This document shows positions 1 through 7,652 of a stretch of DNA of 15,135 nucleotides, in pieces. Each line of letters opens with the position of its first letter. Within the stretch, counting starts at the first letter, position 1. The DNA lies in the NCBI GenBank assembly GCA_964487555.1, contig CAZART010000120.1, positions 1 through 15,135 of the forward strand, read 5' to 3'. The stretch is from CAZART01 sp964487555 (GTDB lineage Bacteria; Bacteroidota; Rhodothermia; Rhodothermales; VXPQ01). The position numbers and the translations under genes are program-made. A model generated the notes under the pieces. That model saw only the letters and a list, made by a program, of their open reading frames with translations. It did not search any database and had not been told where the DNA came from.

Positions 1-1
1 C

Positions 2-346
2 ATCGAGTTCACGGAGAAGCCGCAAACGGCCGAAGGCTGGATCAACGGCGCATTCTTCGTCCTCGAGCCTGAGATTTTCGACTATATCGACGGAGACGCC
101 ACCATGTGGGAGCGGGAGCCGCTCGAGGCCCTTGCCCGCGAGGGTCAGCTGATGGCCTACGAGCACAATTCGTTCTGGCAATGCATGGATACGCTGCGCG
201 AGCGGTACATCCTCGAAACTCTCTGGGAGAGCGGCTCGCCCCCGTGGCGCGTATGGTCGGACCAGAGCGAGAGCGTTGCAACGCCCTTCGCCGGCGGAGA
301 CGGATTCTCCTCCTCGGTTTCGGACTCCATAACCACCAGCTCCTAG
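2..346 (+). CDS. rfbF: Glucose-1-phosphate cytidylyltransferase, C-terminal part (5' end outside window)
   Basis: This is the last 114 codons of a sugar-1-phosphate nucleotidylyltransferase, open from the window edge. The translation carries the C-terminal signature of the RfbF/DdhA family: WINGAFFVLEP, a GD-T-WEREPLE segment, then QLMAYEH--FWQCMDTLRER and a PPWRVW end. The enzyme joins CTP and alpha-D-glucose-1-phosphate to make CDP-glucose, the entry point to CDP-linked deoxysugars of O-antigens and similar glycans; it acts in the cytoplasm. Members usually stop soon after the APWKVW-like motif, whereas this one runs on for about 28 Ser/Gly/Asp-rich residues without recognisable structure. 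The stop is 18 bp before the next gene, so the two are probably co-transcribed. No CDP-glucose 4,6-dehydratase is seen in the window; it may lie upstream. Family assignment is firm; specificity for glucose is inferred from the family. Confidence 0.88.
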   Translation: MEFTEKPQTAEGWINGAFFVLEPEIFDYIDGDATMWEREPLEALAREGQLMAYEHNSFWQCMDTLRERYILETLWESGSPPWRVWSDQSESVATPFAGGDGFSSSVSDSITTSS

Positions 347-364
347 GCACTTGCTCGACCCGAG

Positions 365-1396
365 ATGAAGGAATCACCCCGCGTAAGCATAGGCCTTCCC
401 GTCTACAACGGCGCCCTCTTCGTTGAAGAAGCGGTAACCTCGCTTCTGACGCAGACATTCGCGGCTTTCGAATTGATCATCGTCGATAACGCCTCGAACG
501 ACGATACCGGCGCGATTTGCCGACGCCTTGCAGCGCAAGATTCCCGCATTCGATACGTACGCAATGACGCGAACATCGGAGCGGCCGCGAACTTCAACAA
601 GGCGTTCCACATGTCTGCCGGCACCTATTTCAAATGGGCCGCCGCCGACGATCTCTGCCTTCCCACTTTTCTCGAACGCTGCGTCGACGTTCTCGACACC
701 GACCCAAAAGCCGTGCTTGCGTTTCCGGATCCCCGGTTTATCGACGCGCAGGGGTCGGACCTCCCGTATTCGCACGAACATCAGGCTTTTATCGATCGAA
801 ACGGAAAGAAGTGGTACTGGCGTTCCGCAAATCGCTATCGCCTCTCGACGTCCGATCCGATTAATCGCTTCGACCAGATTCTCCTACGCACCTACGTGTG
901 TCAGGAAATCTTCGGACTGATCCGTCGGGAGGCGCTCGAGGGCACGCCCCTCATCGCCGACTACTACGGTTCGGACAAAGTTCTTCTGGCTGAGCTCAGT
1001 CTGCGGGGCCGGCTCCGCCGCGTACCCGAAGAATTGTTCGCGCGACGCTGCCACAGCGGCCAGTCGGGCTATAAGTCGGCTGCCGAGCGCGAGCGCTGGA
1101 TTACCGGGCGCAATAGCCGGAAGGTGAATTTCTCTCAGTGGAAGGTCCTGCGCGGCTATGCGCGGGCCCTTTCCTCCTCGTCCCTTACAGCAGCTGACAA
1201 GGCACGCGGCCTGACGGTGCTCTACCGCTACGTAGCGCGCGCCGACAAGATTATGCATCACCTTGGCCTTCTGAAAAGCGACCGCGCCCGCAGCGAAAAT
1301 CCTCTCCATGATACGATCGAACAGTCGGATGGAAGCATCTGTGCAGCGCCCGAATTGACGCTAACGCCAGGGATTCGCGCCGACGCTTCTCGCTGA
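365..1396 (+). CDS. Family 2 glycosyltransferase
   Basis: This 343-residue protein starts with the GT-A nucleotide-binding pattern VSIGLPVYNG (residues 7-16). It continues with ELIIVDNASNDDT (36-48) and an acidic pair, AAADD, at residues 95-96 that stands where the DxD-type metal/nucleotide-sugar site lies in GT2 enzymes. It should transfer a sugar from a nucleotide donor to a growing glycan on the cytoplasmic side of the membrane; no transmembrane segment is visible, so it is soluble or peripheral. Donor and acceptor cannot be read from the sequence. The C-terminal third is basic and ends in a low-complexity tail. The ATG at 365 is chosen because the GT motif begins six residues later; there is no clear Shine-Dalgarno sequence. 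The gene sits between a CDP-sugar enzyme and an SDR, so a CDP- or other deoxysugar donor is plausible but not proven. Confidence 0.88.
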   Translation: MKESPRVSIGLPVYNGALFVEEAVTSLLTQTFAAFELIIVDNASNDDTGAICRRLAAQDSRIRYVRNDANIGAAANFNKAFHMSAGTYFKWAAADDLCLPTFLERCVDVLDTDPKAVLAFPDPRFIDAQGSDLPYSHEHQAFIDRNGKKWYWRSANRYRLSTSDPINRFDQILLRTYVCQEIFGLIRREALEGTPLIADYYGSDKVLLAELSLRGRLRRVPEELFARRCHSGQSGYKSAAERERWITGRNSRKVNFSQWKVLRGYARALSSSSLTAADKARGLTVLYRYVARADKIMHHLGLLKSDRARSENPLHDTIEQSDGSICAAPELTLTPGIRADASR

Positions 1397-1425
1397 CATC
1401 CTTCATAACCAACACGATTCCCTCT

Positions 1426-2475
1426 ATGCGCATTCTCCTCACAGGACACAAAGGCTATATCGGTACACGCATGGTCCCGCTTCTCCTCAAGGAGGGCCAC
1501 AGCGTGGTCGGACTGGACAGCGACCTTTTTGAGCGGGCGAATTACGGCCCTGCTCCCGTCACCATTCCGGAATTCCGGAAAGACATTCGGGACGTCGAGC
1601 TCGACGACGTTCGGGGGTTCGACGCCGTTCTGCACCTGGCCGGGCTTTCGAATGATCCGCTCGGGGATCTGAATCCGAAGCTGACGTATGCGATCAACCA
1701 TCTCGCTACCGTCCGACTCGCCGAGCTGGCCAAAATCGCCGGTGTCCGCAGGTTCATTTTTTCGTCATCGTGCAGCACGTACGGAGCCGCCGGAACGGAC
1801 TTCATTGACGAAGCGGCACCCTTCAATCCCGTCACCCCCTACGGCGAATCGAAGGTCCTTTCAGAACGAGATCTCGCCCAAATGGCCGCCGACGATTTCA
1901 GCCCCACGTACATGCGGAACGCCACCGCCTACGGCTTCTCGCCGCGGCTGCGATTCGACCTGGTCTTGAACAATCTCGTGGCCTGGGCGACCACGACAGG
2001 AATGATCCTCATGAAGAGCGACGGCACACCCTGGCGTCCGATCGTCCACATCGAGGACATATCGCGAGCCTTTCTCGCTGCCTTGAATGCACCGCGTGAG
2101 CTCGTACATAACGAGGCCTTCAACGTCGGCTCGACGGACGAAAATTACCAGATCCGTGAGATCGCCGAAATCGTCGCCGACGTCGTGCCCGGTTGCCGCG
2201 TCGAGTTTGCCGCCGAAGCCGGACCGGACAAGCGCACGTATCGCGTCAATTGCGACAAGATCCGCCGCGTGCTTCCGTCCTTCGAATCCCGGTGGACGAC
2301 CCGAAAAGGTGCGGTTGAGCTTTATGAGGCCTACCGTCGCATCGGCCTTCGTCAGGAGGAATTTGAGGGGCCGCGTTACCGCCGTTTGGCCCACATTCGC
2401 AAGCTCATGGCGGAGGGTCTGTTGGATGTTAACCTGAACTGGAAGAATGTGCCGCTGCAAGCGACGGGAACGTGA
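1426..2475 (+). CDS. Extended SDR NAD(P)-dependent sugar epimerase/dehydratase
   Basis: This 349-residue protein has the hallmarks of the extended short-chain dehydrogenase family acting on nucleotide sugars. The dinucleotide-binding loop TGHKGYIG lies at residues 6-13, an acidic D31 follows beta2 (favouring NAD), HLAGLS is at 70-75, the SSSCSTYG serine/threonine segment is at 113-120, and the catalytic pair is Y139/K143 in YGESK. The reaction could be epimerisation, 4-keto reduction or dehydration. It lacks the GHTGFKGSWL signature of CDP-glucose 4,6-dehydratases, so I do not assign that role. Length is normal for the family. The gene follows the glycosyltransferase by 29 bp with no Shine-Dalgarno sequence and belongs to the same operon. 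Given the cytidylyltransferase and C-methyltransferase neighbours, it probably works on a CDP-deoxysugar intermediate. Confidence 0.9.
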   Translation: MRILLTGHKGYIGTRMVPLLLKEGHSVVGLDSDLFERANYGPAPVTIPEFRKDIRDVELDDVRGFDAVLHLAGLSNDPLGDLNPKLTYAINHLATVRLAELAKIAGVRRFIFSSSCSTYGAAGTDFIDEAAPFNPVTPYGESKVLSERDLAQMAADDFSPTYMRNATAYGFSPRLRFDLVLNNLVAWATTTGMILMKSDGTPWRPIVHIEDISRAFLAALNAPRELVHNEAFNVGSTDENYQIREIAEIVADVVPGCRVEFAAEAGPDKRTYRVNCDKIRRVLPSFESRWTTRKGAVELYEAYRRIGLRQEEFEGPRYRRLAHIRKLMAEGLLDVNLNWKNVPLQATGT

Positions 2476-2647
2476 GGGGCGGGATTGAAGATCGAGGATC
2501 GAGGATCGAGGATTGCGGATTGCTGCGCCTGTAAGACGATTCTCGATTCTCGATCTCCCGATCCTCGCTCCTCGATCTCCCGATCCTCGATCCTCGCCCC
2601 TCGCCCCTTCCCCCTCCCCCCTGCCGAAACCTATATCCACCAAACCC
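2476..2647. repeat. Intergenic GAGGATCG-type short repeat region with long inverted arms
   Basis: This 172-bp gap splits the operon. The left side (about 2490-2513) is a tandem array of the 8-base unit GATCGAGG. The right side (about 2540-2606) is rich in the complementary words CGATCCTC, CGATCTCC and CTCGCCCC. The outer ends, GGGGCG near 2477 and CGCCCC near 2601-2606, also complement each other, so a long imperfect stem of more than 30 bp can form around a GC-poor centre. A C/T-rich run (about 2596-2631) follows on the + strand. The function is unknown; a transcript-stabilising or attenuating structure within the operon, or a dispersed intergenic repeat, are both possible. The same 8-base word recurs as hairpin arms at 15094-15135. 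The repeats happen to be open in the frame of the next gene and could mislead automated start calling. Confidence 0.75.
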
Positions 2648-3910
2648 ATGCCCCCCATCTACACACACGAATCTGCCTGCCGTTCTTGCGGCGGGGACGG
2701 CCTCGCGACGCTGCTTTCGCTGGGTGAGACGCCTTTCGCGGATCGACTCCTCACCGAGGCACAACTCGTCGAAGATGAACCGACGGCACCGCTGACGCTC
2801 GTCTTCTGCCCGAACTGCAGTCTCGTACAGATCGCGGAGACGGTCCGGCCCGACGTGCTTTTTCATAGCGACTATCCGTATTTCTCGTCCGTATCGCCCT
2901 CGCTTCTGAAGCATTTCGCCGACAGCGCGCGGGCCATCATGGCGCGGTTCGAACTCGACGCTTCGAGCCTCGTGGTGGAAGCGGCCAGTAATGACGGCTA
3001 TATGCTCCGCAATTTCGTGGACCACGGCATTCCCGTTCTCGGCATCGATCCGGCTCCGGCGCCCGTTGCCAGGGCCCTCGAGCTTGGGGTAGGGAGCCGC
3101 TGCACCTTCTTTACGCACGAGCTCGCAAAGGAGCTCGCCGATGACGGAAAGCGGGCCGACGTCTTCCTAGCAAACAATGTGCTCGCCCACGTGGCCGATC
3201 TCGGCGGATTCGTCGACGGCATCGGTGTCGTGCTGAAGGACTCGGGGACCGCCGTAATCGAAGTGCAGTATGTCGCCGATCTCGTAGAGGGGCGCCGCTT
3301 CGATATGGTGTACCATCAGCACTTGTGCTACTACTCGCTCACTGCGCTAGATCTCCTCTTTCGCCGCCACGACCTGTACGTGAACGACGTGGAGCGCATT
3401 TCCACTCAGGGCGGCTCCCTGCGAATCTTCGTGCAGAAGCGTCCCGCTCGACGGGACTCCGTTCGGCGGCTGCTCGACGACGAGCGCCGAAAAGGTCTTG
3501 ATCGAGCCGGCTATTTCACGACATTCGCCGGCCACGCTGACGCGCTGTGCCGCGACCTGCGCACCCTTGTCGAGGATCTGCGAGGCGGCGGACACCGCGT
3601 GGCCGCCTACGGCGCCGCCGCAAAGGCAACGACCATGCTCAGCCACTGTGGGTTCACGTCCGAGCATCTGGACTACGTGGTCGACCTCAACCCGTTCAAG
3701 CACGGTCGATATATGGGCGGCAACCACCTTCCGATCGTCCCGCCGAGCAAGCTCAAAACCGACCCGCCCGATTACCTCCTGCTGCTCGCGTGGAATTTTG
3801 CGGACGAAATCATGCGCCAGCAGGCCGACTTCAGCCGCGCCGGTGGCCGCTTCATCATTCCGATGCCGGAGCCCACGATCGTGCCTGCCTCACGCGAATT
3901 GGCGGCGTAA
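2648..3910 (+). CDS. NDP-sugar C-methyltransferase (Zn-binding, SAM-dependent, TcaB9/TylCIII-like)
   Basis: Read from ATG 2648, this is a 420-residue protein with the three-part layout of sugar C-methyltransferases. A Cys4 zinc-binding N-domain has C11/C14 and C54/C57. The SAM-binding domain has a VVEAASNDG loop (109-117). A C-terminal Methyltransf_14-type domain carries a YGAAAKATT loop (321-329) and VVDLNPFKHGRYMGG (344-358). The enzyme would move a methyl group from SAM to a carbon next to the keto group of a nucleotide-linked 4-keto-deoxysugar. Residues Y76, H181, Y222 and H225 coincide in number with the active-site residues I recall for TcaB9, but position 224 is Gln (YHQH) instead of the usual Glu. 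An upstream in-frame ATG at 2513 is rejected because those 45 codons translate the intergenic repeat. No Shine-Dalgarno sequence is visible. Family is secure; the substrate is inferred to be CDP-linked from the neighbouring cytidylyltransferase. Confidence 0.9.
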   Translation: MPPIYTHESACRSCGGDGLATLLSLGETPFADRLLTEAQLVEDEPTAPLTLVFCPNCSLVQIAETVRPDVLFHSDYPYFSSVSPSLLKHFADSARAIMARFELDASSLVVEAASNDGYMLRNFVDHGIPVLGIDPAPAPVARALELGVGSRCTFFTHELAKELADDGKRADVFLANNVLAHVADLGGFVDGIGVVLKDSGTAVIEVQYVADLVEGRRFDMVYHQHLCYYSLTALDLLFRRHDLYVNDVERISTQGGSLRIFVQKRPARRDSVRRLLDDERRKGLDRAGYFTTFAGHADALCRDLRTLVEDLRGGGHRVAAYGAAAKATTMLSHCGFTSEHLDYVVDLNPFKHGRYMGGNHLPIVPPSKLKTDPPDYLLLLAWNFADEIMRQQADFSRAGGRFIIPMPEPTIVPASRELAA

Positions 3911-3949
3911 ACGGCGCGTCCACCTTCATTACAGAGCCACGAACGGCAC

Positions 3950-5113
3950 ATGCTCAAGTACGCGCTTTCAAGTTTTGCTCGGGAGATCAAGACGCTGGAC
4001 GTCCTCGAGCGTCTGGCCGTTCCGCCGGGACGCGTTGCATCCGTCATTGATTCTGCGCTTCAAAGGCTGTCGGCACCCATTCGGGGCGCGATCCCCGTAT
4101 CTCTGCGCGGCTTGCCGGAAGGACTGTCGTGGTCCATCCTCGACGGCATATGCGCTGAGCATTTCGGAAGCGGCCTCGTTCGCGCTTCGCACGTGCACCT
4201 GACGGGTTGGAAGGCTTCGTGGGTGTTTCGTGTGTTCGCAAGGTTGAAATCCGGCGAGATTCGGACGTTTGTCTACAAGAATGCCGTTTACAATTCCGAG
4301 CACGTGCCGGCCGTCAGGAATTTACCGGTCAAGCCCGGCCCTCCGGAATACGCCGTCTACAGAGCCCTGAGATCCCGCCCGGGCGCAGCCTTGCACGCGT
4401 ACGTGCCGTCCGTATACCTCGCCGAGGAAGTCAACCCGGGCAGCCACTATCGATATTTGATCCAGGATCTCGGATCGTCCCACCGTGCGCTTCCACGTAC
4501 GGAAGCCATCAGCGGGGTCGTCGCCTGTCTTCCCGGACTCCACCGCAACCTGGCAGCGGTGCAGTCCGAGATCTCCGGCTCGACCCTGCTCAATTATGAC
4601 GCGTCGTTCCGCAAAGCCCTCGTTCCGTACGCCTACGCCGCGTTCGCACGCTACGCAGAGTACGCGCCGGTCGGGGCTGCGCAGGACGTTCTGGACGGCT
4701 GGGAAGGCGTCGTGCAAGCCTATCTTGCGGCGGAGCCGCTGGAAGAGGATCTCGCCGGCCCCATTCACGGTGACCCCAATCGAACGAACGCACTTTTCGC
4801 CCGTGGCGGCTCCGACATCCGCCTTATAGACTGGGAATGGGCGGGTATCGGCCTCCCTCACATGGACCTTGCCGCCGTGATCAAAAGCGGCCCCGAACCG
4901 CTGGAACGCGAGGTCTTGAAGCTGTACGCCGAGACCGACCGCCGCATTAGTCCGGCCGAGCATCTGCGACTCTATCGAAGGTCCAAGCTTGAACGAGCGC
5001 TGATCGATGCTTCGTTCCTCGCTATTCAAAAGATGGAAACAACCGGCCAGGCCGACTTCGACATCGAAAGCCCGCTTCGCCGCGCTCTCGAAACGGCGCA
5101 TTCTCTTACCTGA
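3950..5113 (+). CDS. APH/choline-kinase-fold small-molecule phosphotransferase
   Basis: This 387-residue protein has the C-lobe of the aminoglycoside phosphotransferase fold: the Brenner motif PIHGDPNRTN (271-280; catalytic D275, metal ligand N280) followed by LIDWEWAG (292-298), whose D294 replaces the kinase DFG Asp. An N-lobe Lys (K110 in VYKNAVY) and a possible helix-C Glu (E133) are in reasonable places, so the protein should be an active kinase and not a relic. The first 100 residues do not match anything I recognise. Its operon position, between two sugar-methyltransferase genes and 39 bp after the previous stop, points to phosphorylation of a sugar, sugar alcohol, choline or glycan component. 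Antibiotic resistance is unlikely. Substrate identity cannot be read from the sequence. There is no signal peptide or membrane segment; it is cytoplasmic. Confidence 0.82.
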   Translation: MLKYALSSFAREIKTLDVLERLAVPPGRVASVIDSALQRLSAPIRGAIPVSLRGLPEGLSWSILDGICAEHFGSGLVRASHVHLTGWKASWVFRVFARLKSGEIRTFVYKNAVYNSEHVPAVRNLPVKPGPPEYAVYRALRSRPGAALHAYVPSVYLAEEVNPGSHYRYLIQDLGSSHRALPRTEAISGVVACLPGLHRNLAAVQSEISGSTLLNYDASFRKALVPYAYAAFARYAEYAPVGAAQDVLDGWEGVVQAYLAAEPLEEDLAGPIHGDPNRTNALFARGGSDIRLIDWEWAGIGLPHMDLAAVIKSGPEPLEREVLKLYAETDRRISPAEHLRLYRRSKLERALIDASFLAIQKMETTGQADFDIESPLRRALETAHSLT

Positions 5114-5128
5114 CTCCCAAGGTCCACT

Positions 5129-5191
5129 ATGATGCAGCAGCCGCAACCTTCCGAGCGCCTATGATGATGCAGCAGTCGCAACCCTCCGAGC
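5129..5191 (+). repeat. 35-bp-period duplication of the start region of the next gene, creating an 11-codon mini-ORF
   Basis: Bases 5129-5156 and 5164-5191 match at 26 of 28 positions; both begin ATGATGCAGCAG. The spacing of 35 bases is not a multiple of three, so the upstream copy is in a different frame from the gene. Reading the upstream ATG gives MMQQPQPSERL and then TGA at 5162-5164, which overlaps the first ATGs (5161, 5164) of the real gene. The upstream copy may be a harmless duplication scar. Alternatively, ribosomes finishing it could re-initiate on the main start, so it could act as a coupling leader. Confidence 0.75.
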
Positions 5192-6429
5192 ATTCTCCGA
5201 TCCCGGCTACCGGGACTTGTCCGGCTTGCGGGTCGGCCGACGTGGAGATGGTCTATTCCGTACCCGCCATTCCTGTTCACAGCGTGCTGCTTGTGCGAAG
5301 CCGGCAGGAGGCGCTGGATTTTCGGCGAGGGGACATGGATCTGGCGGCCTGCGCGGCGTGCGGCTTCATCTTCAATGCCGCCTTCGACGGCACAAAGCTG
5401 AATTACAGCCGGGAGTACGAAGAGACCCAGGGCTTCTCAAGTACGTTCAGCGCCTTTCACCGCCGCCTCGCCGCCGAAGTCATCGATCGATACAACCTGC
5501 ACCACAAGCACGTCCTTGAAATCGGCTGCGGAAAGGGTGAATTCCTGACGCTCCTCTGCGAAATGGGACCGAATCGAGGCACAGGTTTTGATCCGGCTTA
5601 CGCCCCCGAACGACATGAGACCACCGCGAATGACCGCATCGCCATCGTCCAGGATTTTTATTCGGAAGCGTTCGCGCACGTCAAAGCCGACTTTATCGGC
5701 TGCAAAATGACGCTCGAGCACATTCCGGACGTGTATCGATTCGTGCGGACCGTTCGGCGCTCGATCGGTGACCGTGAGACGACGGTATTCTTCCAGATCC
5801 CCAACACGACGCGCGTGCTCGAGGAATACGCGTTCTGGGACGTTTACTACGAGCACTGCTCCTATTTCACGGCTTCCTCTCTTGCCACCCTATTCACTCG
5901 CGCCGGATTCGAGGTGCGGGACGTGTGGACGGATTACGACGATCAGTACCTGATGCTAGATGCGTTGCCGGCAGCCGTGCCGGTATCGGGCGACGGCTAC
6001 GCCGGAATCGACGTTCCGACGCCGGCGGCGGCCAATCCGGAGCTCGGCAGCTTCCGAGAGGGCATCGATGGCCGCCTCGCGGCGTGGAGAGAAGGACTCG
6101 CCGCCACCCGGGCACGCGGCGAGCGTGTCGTTCTTTGGGGCGGCGGCTCGAAAGCCGTGGCCTTTCTGACCACGCTGTCAGTCACGAATGAAGTCGTCGG
6201 CGCCGTGGACATCAATCCGTTCAAACACGGTACCTACTTAGCCGGAAGGGGCCACGACATTCTCGCGCCCGCCGACCTCCGGAAGATTCAACCGGACGTC
6301 GTCATCATCATGAATCCCATCTACCGACGTGAAATCGCCTCCGACCTGTCAAGTCTCGGAATAGATCCCCGGCTGGTCGACGTTACGGATGGCCACGACA
6401 CACTCACCAGCCGCGGATCCACAGGATGA
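5161..6429 (+). CDS. C-methyltransferase-family protein, tandem copy 1
   Basis: This protein of up to 422 residues has the same domain order as the C-methyltransferase at 2648. The zinc-type Cys pairs are C20/C23 and C64/C67, the SAM loop is VLEIGCGKGEF (118-128), LEH sits at 185-187, YYEH at 229-232 (E231, H232 match the catalytic Glu-His pair), and the C-terminal domain has VLWGGGSKAV (324-333) and VDINPFKHGTYLAG (349-362). It is therefore likely a SAM-dependent methyltransferase on a nucleotide sugar or a related small molecule. The start is ambiguous between three consecutive ATGs (5161, 5164, 5167) inside a short duplication; the difference is only two residues. It overlaps the next gene by 4 bp (ATGA), implying translational coupling. 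It is clearly closer to that neighbour than to the 2648 gene. The exact substrate is unknown. Confidence 0.85.
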   Translation: MMMQQSQPSEHSPIPATGTCPACGSADVEMVYSVPAIPVHSVLLVRSRQEALDFRRGDMDLAACAACGFIFNAAFDGTKLNYSREYEETQGFSSTFSAFHRRLAAEVIDRYNLHHKHVLEIGCGKGEFLTLLCEMGPNRGTGFDPAYAPERHETTANDRIAIVQDFYSEAFAHVKADFIGCKMTLEHIPDVYRFVRTVRRSIGDRETTVFFQIPNTTRVLEEYAFWDVYYEHCSYFTASSLATLFTRAGFEVRDVWTDYDDQYLMLDALPAAVPVSGDGYAGIDVPTPAAANPELGSFREGIDGRLAAWREGLAATRARGERVVLWGGGSKAVAFLTTLSVTNEVVGAVDINPFKHGTYLAGRGHDILAPADLRKIQPDVVIIMNPIYRREIASDLSSLGIDPRLVDVTDGHDTLTSRGSTG

Positions 6430-7652
6430 CCACAACAATCTCTACGGCCGAGGCCGGAATCGACAACACCGACGCAAGCACGACTTCGTGCCCGATTTGC
6501 CGTGGTTCGAACGTCGCCCCGATCGCCGATATACTCGCGATGCCGGTATTGTGTAACGTCCTGCTGCCGTCGAAGGAAGCGGCGCAAGCCGTTCCGCGGG
6601 GCGATCTGAAACTGTCTTTTTGTACGAAGTGCGGCCATGTCTTCAACACGTCGTTCGACGCCGCACGGTTCGACTACACGGCAGAGTACGAAAACTCACT
6701 CCACTTCTCGGCGCGATTTCAGGCCTTCGTCGAAGATCTCGCCGATCGACTCATCGTGACGTACGGACTTCGGGGAAAGAAGGTGGTGGAGATCGGCTGC
6801 GGCAAAGGCGACTTTCTTGGGCTACTTTGCGAACGCGGTCCCAACGAAGGCATCGGTTTCGATCCCAGCTTCGAGCCCGACCTGCTCGAGGAAAACGCCT
6901 CATCCCGATTCACGGTCGTGCGCGATCTATATTCGGAAACGTACGCCGACCACGACGCAGATCTGGTCTGCTGCCGCCACGTCCTGGAGCACGTGCCGCA
7001 GCCGCGCGCCTTCATCGAAACGGTGCGCCGAGCGGTCGGCGAACGTACGGATACCGCGCTCTACTTCGAAGTGCCGAACGTACTGCATACGTTCCGGGAT
7101 CTCGCCATCTGGGATTTGATCTACGAGCACTTCTCGTACTTTAGCCCCTCATCTCTCGCCTTTCTCTTCGCGGAATGCGGATTCAGGGTGGAGCGGGTCA
7201 ATGAAGTATACGGCCGCCAGTTCATCGGGATCGACGCACGCCCCGGAAAGGCGATCGGCTCCTCTTCGAAACGTTCTTCCGAGGGTGTGCTGCATCTCGC
7301 GCGCCACGTTGAGAGCTTCATCGAAGGCTTCGATGCCAAGAAGGCGGAGTGGCGATCGATGATCGATGGCTTTGTCTCACGCGGCGAGAAGGCGGTCGTT
7401 TGGGGAGCCGGCTCGAAAGGCGTAACTATTCTCAACATGCTCGGCGTCATGGACGAGATCGAATACGTCGTCGACATCAATCCGCGAAAGCAGGGGAAGC
7501 ACATCGCAGGAACGGGCCAGCGCATCGTCGCACCCGAATTCCTGAAAGACGTCCACCCCGACGCCGTGATCGTCGTCAATCCGATCTATTCGGAGGAAAT
7601 TCGCGCCACGCTCTCCGCGTTGGGGCTGGCGCCGAGACTCGTGGAGGCATAG
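6426..7652 (+). CDS. C-methyltransferase-family protein, tandem copy 2
   Basis: This 408-residue protein is a paralog of the preceding gene: C22/C25 and C66/C69 in the zinc-type N-domain, VVEIGCGKGDF (120-130) for SAM, VLEH (186-189), IYEH (232-235) as the putative catalytic Glu-His, then VVWGAGSKGV (324-333) and VVDINPRKQGKHIAG (348-362). The two proteins align nearly without gaps through the methyltransferase core, including the shared ERGPN/EMGPN-type and FDP stretches, which indicates gene duplication. Retained motifs in both argue that each is active, possibly on different carbons or successive intermediates; formation of a heteromer is another option. The ATGA overlap with the upstream gene fixes the start at 6426. 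This is the last gene of the + strand operon; only 23 bp separate it from the convergent sensor-kinase gene and no hairpin terminator is visible there. Confidence 0.85.
   Translation: MTTTISTAEAGIDNTDASTTSCPICRGSNVAPIADILAMPVLCNVLLPSKEAAQAVPRGDLKLSFCTKCGHVFNTSFDAARFDYTAEYENSLHFSARFQAFVEDLADRLIVTYGLRGKKVVEIGCGKGDFLGLLCERGPNEGIGFDPSFEPDLLEENASSRFTVVRDLYSETYADHDADLVCCRHVLEHVPQPRAFIETVRRAVGERTDTALYFEVPNVLHTFRDLAIWDLIYEHFSYFSPSSLAFLFAECGFRVERVNEVYGRQFIGIDARPGKAIGSSSKRSSEGVLHLARHVESFIEGFDAKKAEWRSMIDGFVSRGEKAVVWGAGSKGVTILNMLGVMDEIEYVVDINPRKQGKHIAGTGQRIVAPEFLKDVHPDAVIVVNPIYSEEIRATLSALGLAPRLVEA

Noticed and set aside
270..426. Possible remnant of a CDP-glucose 4,6-dehydratase start in the +1 frame after the cytidylyltransferase motif
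   Set aside because: The + frame text there (RRRRILLLGFG) only loosely resembles the GRRVLVTGHTGFKG start of that family. The match is too short and lacks the glycine pattern.
2513..2647. Upstream in-frame extension of the C-methyltransferase (45 codons)
   Set aside because: It translates the intergenic repeat into a Pro/Ser/Arg low-complexity string. The zinc-domain and family length fit a start at 2648, and residue numbering from there matches the family.
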